Source: Oryzias latipes (Eukaryota > Chordata > Actinopteri > Beloniformes > Adrianichthyidae). From it: a DNA stretch of 64,000 bases. Below the pieces are notes generated by a model. It made no database searches, was not told where the DNA came from, and was given only the letters and a program-made list of their open reading frames with translations. The stretch is from NCBI RefSeq assembly GCF_002234675.1, contig NC_019871.2, forward strand, positions 25,499,594-25,563,593, written 5' to 3'. The position numbers and the translations under genes were made by a program. Positions 32,278-42,062 of the stretch are shown here, piece after piece; within the stretch, counting starts at the first letter, position 1; each line of letters starts with the position of its first letter.

Positions 32278-33370
32278 TCAGTCACATTTATTAGAGGAAA
32301 AAATGCATCTGGGAAAAGTCTGTTTGTGCTTAACAACTATATCAAAAAGAGTCATGTCAGGGAAGTTTTGTCCACATTGCTGCTCAGCATCACATCCAGA
32401 GGAAGATGCACAGGTAAGGGACGCCACTTCCTGCTCGTACATGCTTGCAGCTTCCTCTGCACTGGACTCCAGCTCCACTGAAATCCCTGACAGAGATAAA
32501 TTAATAAATTAAAAATCCCTGACAGAAAAACATCAGCTGCCGTTCATCTTTCATTCAGGAAAAAGTTGAGTTCATCAAAATGAGGAGAAAATGGGTTAAA
32601 CCAGCAATTCATTAGGGAGGGGTCAAAACACCAAACTCAGAATAAAATACATTATTTCAGTCTTATAAAAATACATTCTAAAACAATTTGGTATTCCTCC
32701 TCTGCCTGAAAGACTAAAACGTTTTTTTTAAAGATTTATTTTACTCTACAGACTTTGCCACCTTTAGTTACACACCTGTACATGTCTGATGATGTGCACA
32801 TCCAGTCATTTACTGTCATGTTTCTGTGCACTGACACACTCTAAAGTCACAGATCTTAATAGTGTGAATAAGAAGCATTCATAAATGTTATTCTGAGACA
32901 CAAACTGCTGCAGTTTACCTGACAGCTTTGCTTATTTATGCTGCTGGTACACCTGTCTGAGAATCCTGCCCACGTGACCCCCCTCTCCAGCTGATGAGGT
33001 AACCTGTCATTAACGTATGACTGAAGGATCTTGGATCTGTCTGTAAACACCCACCTAGAAATCACGTTTAACGCTACATTTATTAGATCAAACAAATGTG
33101 CCTCCATACCTTATCTGTGGATGGCGGGACTGCATTTCCTGATGTGCGCCGTCTTTAACACACGTTTCTTCGCAGCTGCTGCTTTAGACAGAATCCTCTC
33201 ACTACATTTCGAAACATTTGTAAACCTGGTTGGTGTTGATATTTCTGCGTGCGTTCTGTCATCACATTCGCTAAATATTCAAAGATTAACGTTTAAGTTA
33301 ACGTTTTATCGTCCTTCCCTTATATTGTTTACCTGCAGAACGGACGTCATCCACACAAACTACTTCCGGG
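32278..33370 (-). other. Possible spliced exons inside the foldback element, minus strand
   Basis: Open segments at about 32278-32480 (ELESSAEEAASMYEQEVASL..., ending SSNKCD and a stop) and 32920-33060 (RWVFTDRSKILQSYVND...ERGVTWAGF) are bordered by plausible acceptors and donors (ggatttcag; ctgtcag|gtaaac; ataag|gtatgg). A start MTSVLQ|gtaaac lies near 33350. The phases were not reconciled into one frame. The segments look more coding-like than the AT-rich surroundings, but the product is unknown. Confidence 0.3.
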
Positions 33371-34007
33371 TGACCGTTCTGCTTCAGACGAAATATTCAA
33401 GAAATAATTTAAACCTTCATTATCTGTTTGCTGCATTTTTGATTTAATATGTAAATGGAAATATGTGGATTATTATGGAACATTGTGGTTTGGACGATAA
33501 AATCCGGCATCACTTCGTTTAAAATACTTTTCAGTTCAAATGATTGACAAACATCATCATCCAATCAGCGTTGTCCCATAGTACCCGCCTCTTCCGGTTT
33601 GGAAATGTTTTTCATTTTTGAAGATTTCGTTTTTTTTCCTAGAAATTCATTCTGTGTTCTGAAATGTTTTTCATTTTTTAATATTTCATTTTTTTCTGAA
33701 ATGTTTTTCATTTTTTAATATTTCATTTTTTTCTGAATTGTTTTCATTTTTTTGTATTTCATTTTGTTTTCTGGAAATTAATTTTGTTTTCTGAAATTTT
33801 TTCATTTTTTAATATTTATTTTTTTTCTTCTGGAAATTAATTTTGTTTTCTGAAATGTTTTTTTCTTTTTTATGTTTTGGTTTCTGAAATTTTGTTTTGT
33901 TTTTCTAAAATATAATACTGCTTTTTAAATAGTTGCTGTGATCTTAAAAATGTTTTTGTATCGAGTGTTTTGTTGAATGGTTTGCACTTCAGGGCCACCG
34001 TACTTAA

Positions 34008-36219
34008 GTGTTGTCAGGCTTGTCATAATGTTCGAAAACTTAGACTCTTTAACTTTCACATTCATGCTTTTAATTTCTGATGGCAATTTGTATATCATCT
34101 GTATGAAAACGATATAACATAAAATTGTGTTTACTTTACATTTAATGCTGGATTTTAGGTAGTTGAAATCCCCCTGCTTCACTTCACAAAGCTCGTTTTT
34201 GCTCTTTTCTGGCTCATTGGTTGATTTCAACCAATTTCAGCCATAAACAACTTAGAAAAAAAAAGACAACAAAAATACCAATATACATCAAATCTATTTA
34301 AAATAATCAATTCATAAACTAATTAAAAAATAAATACAACAAAATGATGCCATCTTACTAACATTTTAATTACTCATAAGCATAAATAGACACATGTGTA
34401 CTTACACGTGGAAAAGGTTCAAAGTGGTCCTTATATATGATTATGCCGATTTTAAGCCAAAAAAAAAAACGTGTAATTTTCTTAGACGCGGGGCTTCCCC
34501 CCAATTTTTGAGTCAATATTAGAATTATTTTAGAGAAATATTAAGACACCATCAATATAAGCTTCTTTAAGCATTCCCAAAATAAAAGTCACATTTTGAA
34601 ATGAAATCTTGAGCCCCTCAAATTATTTGCTTGTTACCATGCAAAGGCAGGAGGACATTCTTATTTTTGGAAATCTCAATAATAATAAGTCATCAATAAG
34701 AAAACTGAAATGTTTGGTCCTTTGCCTGCCTCGCTCCCATCCCCTCTACCAGATCATCAGAAACTAGCCTCTGAGTTGTGGGCGGGACCGTCGGTGCAGA
34801 AGTGACCCTCCGCTGGTATTACCTTCGTTGACACTCTCTCTCCTGCTGGCTTACAGCCCCTCACAATGCTGAGCCACCATAGGCGGAGCAACAAAAATGG
34901 CGAGCAGTTATGCAGGTATCCACACGTCGTTTTGATCCAGATTCCAGCTGAGACGAGGAAAACAAAGACGCTCATGATCGATTTGTCTCCAATTGGAAGC
35001 ATCAGAATTGAGCGGAGCCCCCCAGTTTGAATGAAGAAATACTCAGGAATGTAGTTTTAAACTTAAATTCTTGTTAAACACGTTAAAAACATCAAAAACA
35101 CCATTTTCATTGGAGTCCTTCTCAGCTGCTCTTCTTTCATTCACTTCTGGATCTCCAGTTTTTTCTGATGACTCAGCATTATTTGTGCTATATTACACAC
35201 ATTTATGCTTCATCTCCATGTAATTTTGATTGCTACTAACTGGTAAAAGCAAAAATGGTATATTTTGGAAGAGGACTGGGCCGGTCTACAGTAGTATTTC
35301 GCCTATGTAAAGAGCCATAGAGGATCTTTGACATGTATGGATGTTAATGCACTTTTACATGACAATTACACAAATGATTCAAGGTCAGCCTAAGAAAGAA
35401 AAAAAGCTGCACAAACGTGGCTGAAAGCCTTAATGAGATTTCTTCTGATTTGAAAACAAGATTTTTTTTTCCATAAAGCATTTTCTGTTCAGATCCCAAA
35501 TCTCTTAGTATCATCCAGTTGAAAATGAAGTGTAAAATAACCTTATTCTACTTGGAAAACAAAAGTCAACTACTTTTAGAGATTATTCGAGGCTTTTGCT
35601 AAAAACCTTACGGCAAGTTTTAAGTTCTCTTCTTGAGACCGAAGCCTCGACTATTTGTTTTCCCCTCACCTGGAGGCTTTAAAGTGGCCGATATGCAGGT
35701 TCAGGGACCTCACGGACACAAAGACTCAAACATCAGAGAGCCGAAACCAACAGGAGAAATCATAAAACACGCCAGCGTTTACTTACACTTGAGAACGTAA
35801 ACGTGAGAAGGCCGGGGCGCTCGGGTTAGACACCAACTGCTAAAGAGAAGTAACACGAGACTCGCTGTTGAGCTATTAGGACAATTAACAAAGTGGTCAG
35901 GAGGGGCTGAGCGGCAGCGAGGAACGGCCTGAAATGAAGACACGAGGGTGTGAAGTGACAGTCAGCACATCTGGTCTCATCAATAATGCAGCGGGCCTTT
36001 AAACGGCAGTTTGTCACATATTGAGCGCTTCCAATGAAATCAAGCCCGACACCTTAGATGCTGTCGAGGGAGAGTTAAGGGAGGGGGGCGATGAGAGGAC
36101 GGATTTGAGACGGGGGTCCTTGAAAAGATTTAAAAAAAAAAGAAAACGATTTTTTCTAAACTGTGTACTTAAAAGGGAGAACTGTCATTTGACAAAAAGA
36201 CAAAACAGGAAACAAGTAG
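34008..36219. other. Intergenic DNA left of snrpd2
   Basis: Holds repeat X copy 4 (34840-35060). 35.6-36.1 kb is locally more GC-rich (for example 'gagaaggccggggcgctcgg'), but no exon was recognised. The remainder is AT-rich and featureless. Confidence 0.45.
34840..35060 (+). repeat. Unnamed interspersed repeat X, copy 4 (truncated)
   Basis: Contains 'cttacagcccctcacaatgc', 'ccagctgagacgaggaaaac', 'gaagcatcagaattgagcgg' and 'gaagaaatactcagga', in the same order as the 14.1-kb copy, with internal deletions and frameshifts. Confidence 0.65.
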
Positions 36220-36235
36220 ACTGCAGCAGTCGATG

Positions 36236-36241
36236 CTTTTA
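36236..36241 (-). terminator. snrpd2: Polyadenylation signal of snrpd2
   Basis: Plus-strand tttatt gives AATAAA on the minus strand, about 200 bp after the stop codon. This is the nearest canonical signal I noticed. Confidence 0.5.
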
Positions 36242-36440
36242 TTATTAAAATGTGAAAAAAGAAAAAAAAACAGGGAAAAAACAAAAGATGAACCACTGGT
36301 TACTCCCTAATTTAAATGGAAAGAACTTTTTAGCCACATTTTTCATCCAAACAATGAAGAGAAACAAACAAAAAAAAAAAAGACAAAAATGTCAATCCAC
36401 TGCTTTGCAATCTTAGGGAAAAAAAACACCTAAAAAAAGT

Positions 36441-38122
36441 TCATTTTCCAGAAATCAGAGGATTTCTGAGGACGACAATGACAGAGTCTCCCCTGAGGAA
36501 CATCTTGGAAATGTAGCGATCTTTATTGACCGGCTTGGACTTCTTCTTTCCTTTCCCGCTTTTGGGAACTTCTGTCCACATCTCCTTAACGTTCTCCAGG
36601 ACCATGTTGCAATGCCTGAAATGACAGCAAAGACGGAGCCGTTTCAGCACCACCACAGGTTTAAAACAAACACGGGAAGACACACTATGCTCCATGATCG
36701 CTCTGTTTACACAAATAAATATCAACAGGAAATGGATATTCCATTAGTGGATAAGCAGAAGAGCAGTCAAAACAATCTGAGATGCAGACCTATGGTACAC
36801 ATGATTCAACATTCAATCCAAAAACCAGCAATGTAACACTGTTTCAAAATGTGGGTAAATGTTTTCTCTTCCTTTCCTTCTTCAGTTGATTTAAAGCAGA
36901 GTTGGGAATTTAAATGAAGCAACAAAGAACAAAATTGACATACGATACTCATCATTTACCTAAATGATCCAACATTTGTAGCTAATAACTAGGGGGGTAA
37001 CGTCACTAAAACCTCAACTCGGTTAGGAATTTCATAGGGCTCGGTTCGATACTTTTTCGATACAAAAAAAGGCAGAGAATTTTTTCTTGTAAAATGCATT
37101 TATTGGTTTTATATAACAATAATAAAATTAACCTATGTAGGCGATCTGCTATATAAAAAATACAACTATTAGCTGTCTGGAACCAAAAACTTTGGATACT
37201 TAACACTGGCCTAAAAAAAACCACAAGCATTTTAACTTGTACATTTTTTTTCTTGTAGTCAGGTGATGCCATTTTAAGTGCGTTAACATTAGATATGTTA
37301 TCTGTGGCATTCGCTATCTTTGTTTATTCCATGGTCCGGCTGAATACTCGATTCCGATTGGCTGCTGGGTGTGCATTAAAACCTGATAACTGCACGGTGA
37401 AAAAAGAAGTCCCAGTCACCTAGCTTAAATGTTTTGTATCACTGCGCCGGCCTCTTTAAAACAACAAACCTTCTGATTCATCATTTGGACAAAAACAAGC
37501 GGTAAGAGGAGAACTTTCTCTCTGAACTGATGCTTTATTCAACGCATCGGAAAGATCAGTATATATATATATTGCAGCGGTGTTGCTGTGGTGTTACGTG
37601 ATGCGGCGCATAGTATAGTCCTATTTGTGATTTATTCCTAAAATTGTTTTTTTCAATTTGGATCGCTTTTCTCACAAAAAGCGATCCAAATTGAAAAAAA
37701 CAACAACAAGAATTAAGGTCTAAAAGGTGATTAATATGTATTGCTTTTGTAAGTGACCATGGTATAAGCGGGTTAATGGCCTTCAGTGTGCGTTATTACT
37801 TTTTAACGCACTTCGAGTCGGATGGTTCAGGCTTCCACGGTGTGCGTTAAAAAGTAATAACGCACACTTTGTCGGCCATTAACCCTTCCGTAAAAATAAA
37901 ATGTTGAAACACAGTATTCGACTTATTTAATTGTCTTTCCTTTCATCCAGACAAATCCAAAGTGTACCAACAAATGACAACGCAAGAGGGGGAGAGAGAG
38001 GATAAACAGACAAAAAAAAGGAGAAACCGAAACAGTACAAAAGTGATCCGAACCGAAATTGCCGTACCGAAACGGTTCGGTCCAACTACAAGGAAAAAAC
38101 TGATCTGTGTCCGAAAACTGGA

Positions 38123-38161
<39 letters not shown>

Positions 38162-40928
38162 GATGGGGGAGTCAACCAATCAGAGTGCAGGACTCAGAGG
38201 ACTTGGTAAAGTTAGAAAGATCTTCACAGATTCGGACTTCCTGCTGAGAAATTCCATGTTTAATATATTTTATATAGTTTTTCACATTTTAAGAGACATG
38301 ATTCATAATAAAGGTGCTCAATAGTTCTAAAGATACTAAAGCTAATGTCAGCAAACTTTCTGTACTGACTAATCATGACCCTATTGTCCCCCCCGTTCCG
38401 TTTTCGTACACAGATCAATTTTGACACAAGTTTCTCACAAGGAATGTGTCAGAAGTCAGAGCGCAGTTGTTGTGCACTTGTGATGTGCGCCAGCAGATTC
38501 ACATTTGAGCAGTTGTAATCCCAGATTGGAGGTTGTAACTCTAAATGGGAATTTGTCAGTTCTGATTTAGTTTGTCAGACTTTACAGCAGAAGATTTTTA
38601 CACACAGATGCAGATTTTTGGTGTGCAAGTTCTCACATTGTAAATTACAAGTTCTCACACCAAATCTACAAGCTCGTCTATTTAGACACATTTTTACCTT
38701 CATACTAATAACTCACTGGCATTTGAAATCTTGGGGTGCTCAGGTGGATTTGCTCACATACGTAATCTATTCTTTTAAAAACCAAAAAGATCAGAAAATT
38801 ACAATGCAAGAACTATTGAAATAAAACATCTTGCAATCTCCCTTCTTCATTGCTTAAGCTTTGTAAGAAAATTTGATTTTATTACACAAGTGACTACATA
38901 TAGAAATCTTGCTGTTGACATCTAACCCTTAAAACAGGTTTAGTATTTAAGAAGTGGCTTTTTATTCAACTCATACTTGATAAAAAAACAAAACAATGCT
39001 TCAGAGAATGAAATCATTCAAACCCCACACCCACATCAGGCACAGTACCCAATGTGGAGGAGATGCTATGGACGCCTTTTTAATCTCTTACATTTGTGAG
39101 CTTATATTTAGTGTTTTACTTGTATTTGAATTCTTCTGAATGTATTTTATTCTTGATTCTATTAAAGGAATATGTCAAAGAGAGGAGGGAATAATTGAAA
39201 CATTTTAGAATAAAACCACTGTAAGGCGCCATGTTATTTCAAATCCTGGAAAGAAGAAGAAAAAAAGACTGCAAAAATATGCTTTAGTGAAGCAACACTT
39301 TCTAAATCAAGATGCAAGCTCTTCGTGTTTGTTTCCTCTTCATATAAAAGTCCTAAATACACACTTAAACCTCTCTCCGCTACACCAGCAGCCCCCCAAT
39401 ACCTGTCGAATGCTTTGACTCTTCCAAGCAGCTTCTTGTTGTTGCGACAGTTAATGAGGACTTGGGTGTTGTTCTTGACTGACTGGGTGAGCACCGACAG
39501 AGGGCCAGTGTTGAACTCCTCCTCTTCTCTTTTCTGGAGCTCTTCAGGCGTCATCTCTGACTTAGGTTTCGTTAGAAGACTCCTGTGGATTAAACAAGTT
39601 CTGAATTAGTGATAACAGCAAACAAAATAAGCAACGATGTACTGTTTAAGCATCGACTGCTTGGGCGGCCTATTATTTGGATTTGGGCCTTTTTATTATT
39701 ATTCTTTTAAATTAAAAAATAAATATAAAGACACAAACGCAACACTTTCGTATTTAATGCACACACAAGCATTAGTTACTGTTAATGCGAATCCAAGAGT
39801 TGGCTTCATCTGTGTGCCTCAACAAAATGATCATTTTCTTATAAAGTCAAGTTAGCACAAAAATGTACAATATAGGCAAGACATCTGAAAAGTGGAACCA
39901 GCTAAAAAAAGTCTCAGTTCCTGCAAAAGAGCATTTATGAGAGCTGAAGCTGTTGACTGAAAGTGCTCAGTTAATAGAGACATTTGAGAGGCAGAAGGTG
40001 CTTAAGCAGGAAAATGGACCACAACCAAATATCTAAATAAAACTAAACATGCAAAACTAGTATTAACCAGAAAACCATTGTACAGGAGACATTACATCAG
40101 ACGGAATCAAAACTATTGAGGAATTATCTCACACACACAATAAATGCTTTGGTCATTGATAAATTGAATCAGTACATTTTAGTCTCGATATTTCTTTATA
40201 TTTGTACAATGATCACTACAAATAGGCAGAAGTAAAACCTACTTTAAAAAAAATGGCTGCTCTGGATGATAGAGAAACAATTTACCTAAATAAAGGTCAA
40301 CAAATACTAGACTTTATAAAAGGATCAAGTTTTAAAACATTAAAGCCTCCCGCCACCCTTAAATGAGCACAGAACATTTATTGTTTCCAGATACATTTGA
40401 AGTTTTCAACAATCTCTGAACAGTGTGTGCTTTGAGATCAGCAAAGAGTTTAGGCTCTTTACGCACAAAATATTTAGAACAAAACTTTGGCTTTCACACA
40501 AAATGAGTCTATAACCGACGACTTTGATCATATCATCTTGCAGAAGCTTAAACATTTCTACTTTCTAAAGAATGAATGCTGCAATCGCACAACGAGGACA
40601 TTTACTCATGATGGATAGAGCAAGCTAACAGTCTCATTAGCAATTAGCTAATGAGGCTTAGTACGTCCATCAAGCTTTCGCGCGATGTACAATCACAGAA
40701 TTTAGCTTTGGACGTAACTTTTTAAACAATTTAATTTGAGAATGCAGTAATTGCAATGTAATCCAATTTAACACATTTCTAAAAACCACCCACTAGGCCA
40801 CACAAAGCGATCTAGCACCAACTCGAAGGAAAATGCTGCTAGCTTAATAGTGCGATCTCCATATTAGCAGCTAAACGTAAAAAGTAACATTGCCCTCAAC
40901 ATCGAGACACAATAGAAGATACTAACAT
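36441..40928 (-). CDS. snrpd2: Small nuclear ribonucleoprotein Sm D2
   Basis: SmD2 is one of the seven Sm proteins forming the ring around the Sm site of U1, U2, U4 and U5 snRNAs, needed for snRNP assembly and splicing. Coding exons on the minus strand: AT at 40927-40928, exon 2 39403-39582, exon 3 36441-36615 (TGA at 36441-36443). They total 357 nt, 118 residues, the same length as the human protein as I recall it. Residues 10-42 ([20 protein letters not shown]... onward) and the Sm1 and Sm2 segments (for example [20 protein letters not shown] and [15 protein letters not shown]) are nearly unchanged from human; residue 5 is Thr rather than Asn. The start codon is split AT|G by intron 1 (donor gttagt, acceptor ccacag). 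A minus-strand AATAAA lies near 36236-36241. Confidence 0.97.
37646..37700. repeat. Perfect foldback of about 25-bp arms
   Basis: Left arm 37646-37670 (ttcaatttggatcgctttt at its inner side) pairs with 37676-37700 around a 5-nt loop. Strong hairpin potential in snrpd2 intron 2 RNA. Confidence 0.85.
37770..37885. mobile_element. 116-bp foldback MITE
   Basis: Outer arms gggttaatggcc and ggccattaaccc. Inner arms contain gtgcgttattactttttaac and its complement, with short mismatched spacers. It has the structure of a miniature foldback element; TTAA lies within the terminal motif itself. The superfamily is unassigned. Confidence 0.7.
38126..38157. repeat. (GT)n microsatellite
   Basis: About 16 tandem TG units in snrpd2 intron 2. 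Confidence 0.95.
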
Positions 40929-41085
40929 GATTCCTGGTTTATAAAAACCGTTTAGTAAAGTTCCAAAGCCTCTTTCGTGCGTCGGTCGTGTCTACAACGT
41001 TTTAGCCGACAGTCGCGTGCACAGAATCACTTCCGGTGATATTAACGCGCTTAAATAGAATAACTTCCGGGTTACGACGCAAACC
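40929..41085 (-). promoter_or_regulatory. snrpd2: snrpd2 5' UTR and ETS-motif promoter
   Basis: Upstream of the split ATG the sequence becomes CpG-richer and carries two ACTTCCGG motifs (41029-41036 and 41063-41070; CCGGAAGT on the minus strand). These are typical ETS/GABP sites of housekeeping and snRNP gene promoters. No TATA box is evident. The transcription start is probably between the two sites and 40990 (inference). Confidence 0.6.
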
Positions 41086-41442
41086 AAAAATTCGAAAAAT
41101 ATTCTATTCTTTTTGGCAACAATAGAAAAAAAATCAAACAACGGTCATCAGCTAAAATATTCTATTCTAATCTTGCATCCATCTCTAGTAATTTCGTTAC
41201 TGAAGCCGAAGTTAAAACTGTTATGAATGCCCCAGCATTCATGCAGCAATTTAACAAACGACATTATAGAACATGTTTAAATAAATACACGAAAAAGATT
41301 AATTAAATACAATTTGATACATTTAAATTCAGCATTGCTTTTATCCAGTTATTTTGCATTTGCAGGATATCAAAGTCCAGGTTGACAGTATCAAGAAATA
41401 ATATAAAATAAAAGAGACGTTGCTTAGTCTGTGACCTTTGCC

Positions 41443-41560
41443 TGGTAAACAACAACAACATTATTAACAACAACAACAATTAAAATATTGGAAATAACAA
41501 CAACAACAATAATAGTAATAATATTAATAACAACAAAAACAATAATAATAATAATAACCT
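41443..41560. repeat. AAC/AAT-rich microsatellite
   Basis: Irregular runs of aacaacaac and aataataat units. Simple sequence. Confidence 0.85.
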
Positions 41561-41820
41561 TTCCTTTTTTTCATATGTGCCACGTTCCAAATCACAGATT
41601 GCCTTATCTATTATTGTAGGTGCTAAACAAATGATGCAGCATTGTTCATTTGTATTTTTAGCAGTATTTTTAAACTCATTTATTTGAAAAATATAATTCA
41701 ATATCAAGAAACTATAAACATGGCCTTTTGTAACTGCATTTTGCAAATCAAACAATACAAAAAAACTTTAATAGTAAAAGTTTTAGGCTCCAGGTTTATT
41801 GCTGTCATGTCTTGCATACA

Positions 41821-42062
41821 TGGGCAGCCGTGGTAGGGTGGTCACCCTCTGATCGTTAGATTGCAGGTTCGATACCCGCCCTACCGTTGAAGTGTCCTTG
41901 GGAAAGACGCTGAACTGAACACCACCTTGCTTCTGGTGGAAGGTTGGTGCCAGTGTTCAGCAACCAGGAAACCAGTATGTGAATCTGTGTATGAATAGGT
42001 GACTGATTTTGGCCTTCAAGGAAGGTAGAAAGCGCAGTACAATTATACGCCATTTACCATTT
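41821..42062 (+). mobile_element. tRNA-derived SINE (V-SINE-like)
   Basis: The head 'ggcagccgtggtagggtgg' gives an A-box-like segment. 'ttgcaggttcgatacccgcc' carries a B box (GGTTCGATACC). The central 'tgtccttgggaaagacgctgaac' matches the conserved fish V-SINE core, and the tail is 'cgccatttaccattta'. About 240 bp, plus strand. Confidence 0.8.

Larger units (their letters stand above)
30410..34003. mobile_element. 3.6-kb foldback DNA transposon with about 640-bp terminal inverted repeats
   Basis: The left arm 30410-31048 begins gtacggtggccctgaagtgc. The right arm 33355-34003 ends with the complement, gcacttcagggccaccgtac. Similarity runs the whole arm, including 'ccggaagaggc' and 'gatgccggattttatcgtcc'. 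Each arm contains tandem A-rich (or T-rich) subunits of about 55-60 bp near 30480-30800 and 33600-33900. TTAA follows the right end (34004-34007) and ataa precedes the left (30406-30409), suggesting a TTAA target site with one mutation (piggyBac or Kolobok type, inference). The interior of about 2.3 kb has spliced-looking segments but no recognised transposase. Confidence 0.85.
36985..38095. mobile_element. Possible composite hAT-like element with nested palindromes
   Basis: The left part 'ggggggtaacgtcactaaaacc...ggctcggttcgatac' and the right part 'gccgtaccgaaacggttcgg' resemble ends of hAT-like fish elements that carry cggttcgg motifs. Boundaries and target duplication were not established. 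Two unrelated palindromes sit inside, suggesting nested insertions. Confidence 0.4.
36616..39402 (-). other. snrpd2: snrpd2 intron 2
   Basis: Donor gtat next to 39403 and acceptor ctgaaatgacag-side cag at 36616-36618. It contains a decayed TE region at about 36985-38100, two foldback sequences (37646-37700, 37770-37885) and a (GT)n tract. About 38.4-38.8 kb looks repetitive ('agttctcaca' recurs). No other gene was seen. Confidence 0.75.

Noticed and set aside
33031-33447. 138-codon plus-strand frame in the foldback element
   Set aside because: It runs into the right inverted arm, has no recognisable domain, and overlaps the better-supported minus-strand segments.
41821-41890. Possible functional tRNA gene
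   Set aside because: A- and B-box-like sequences are present, but the body continues as a V-SINE core and tail and a cloverleaf is not supported.
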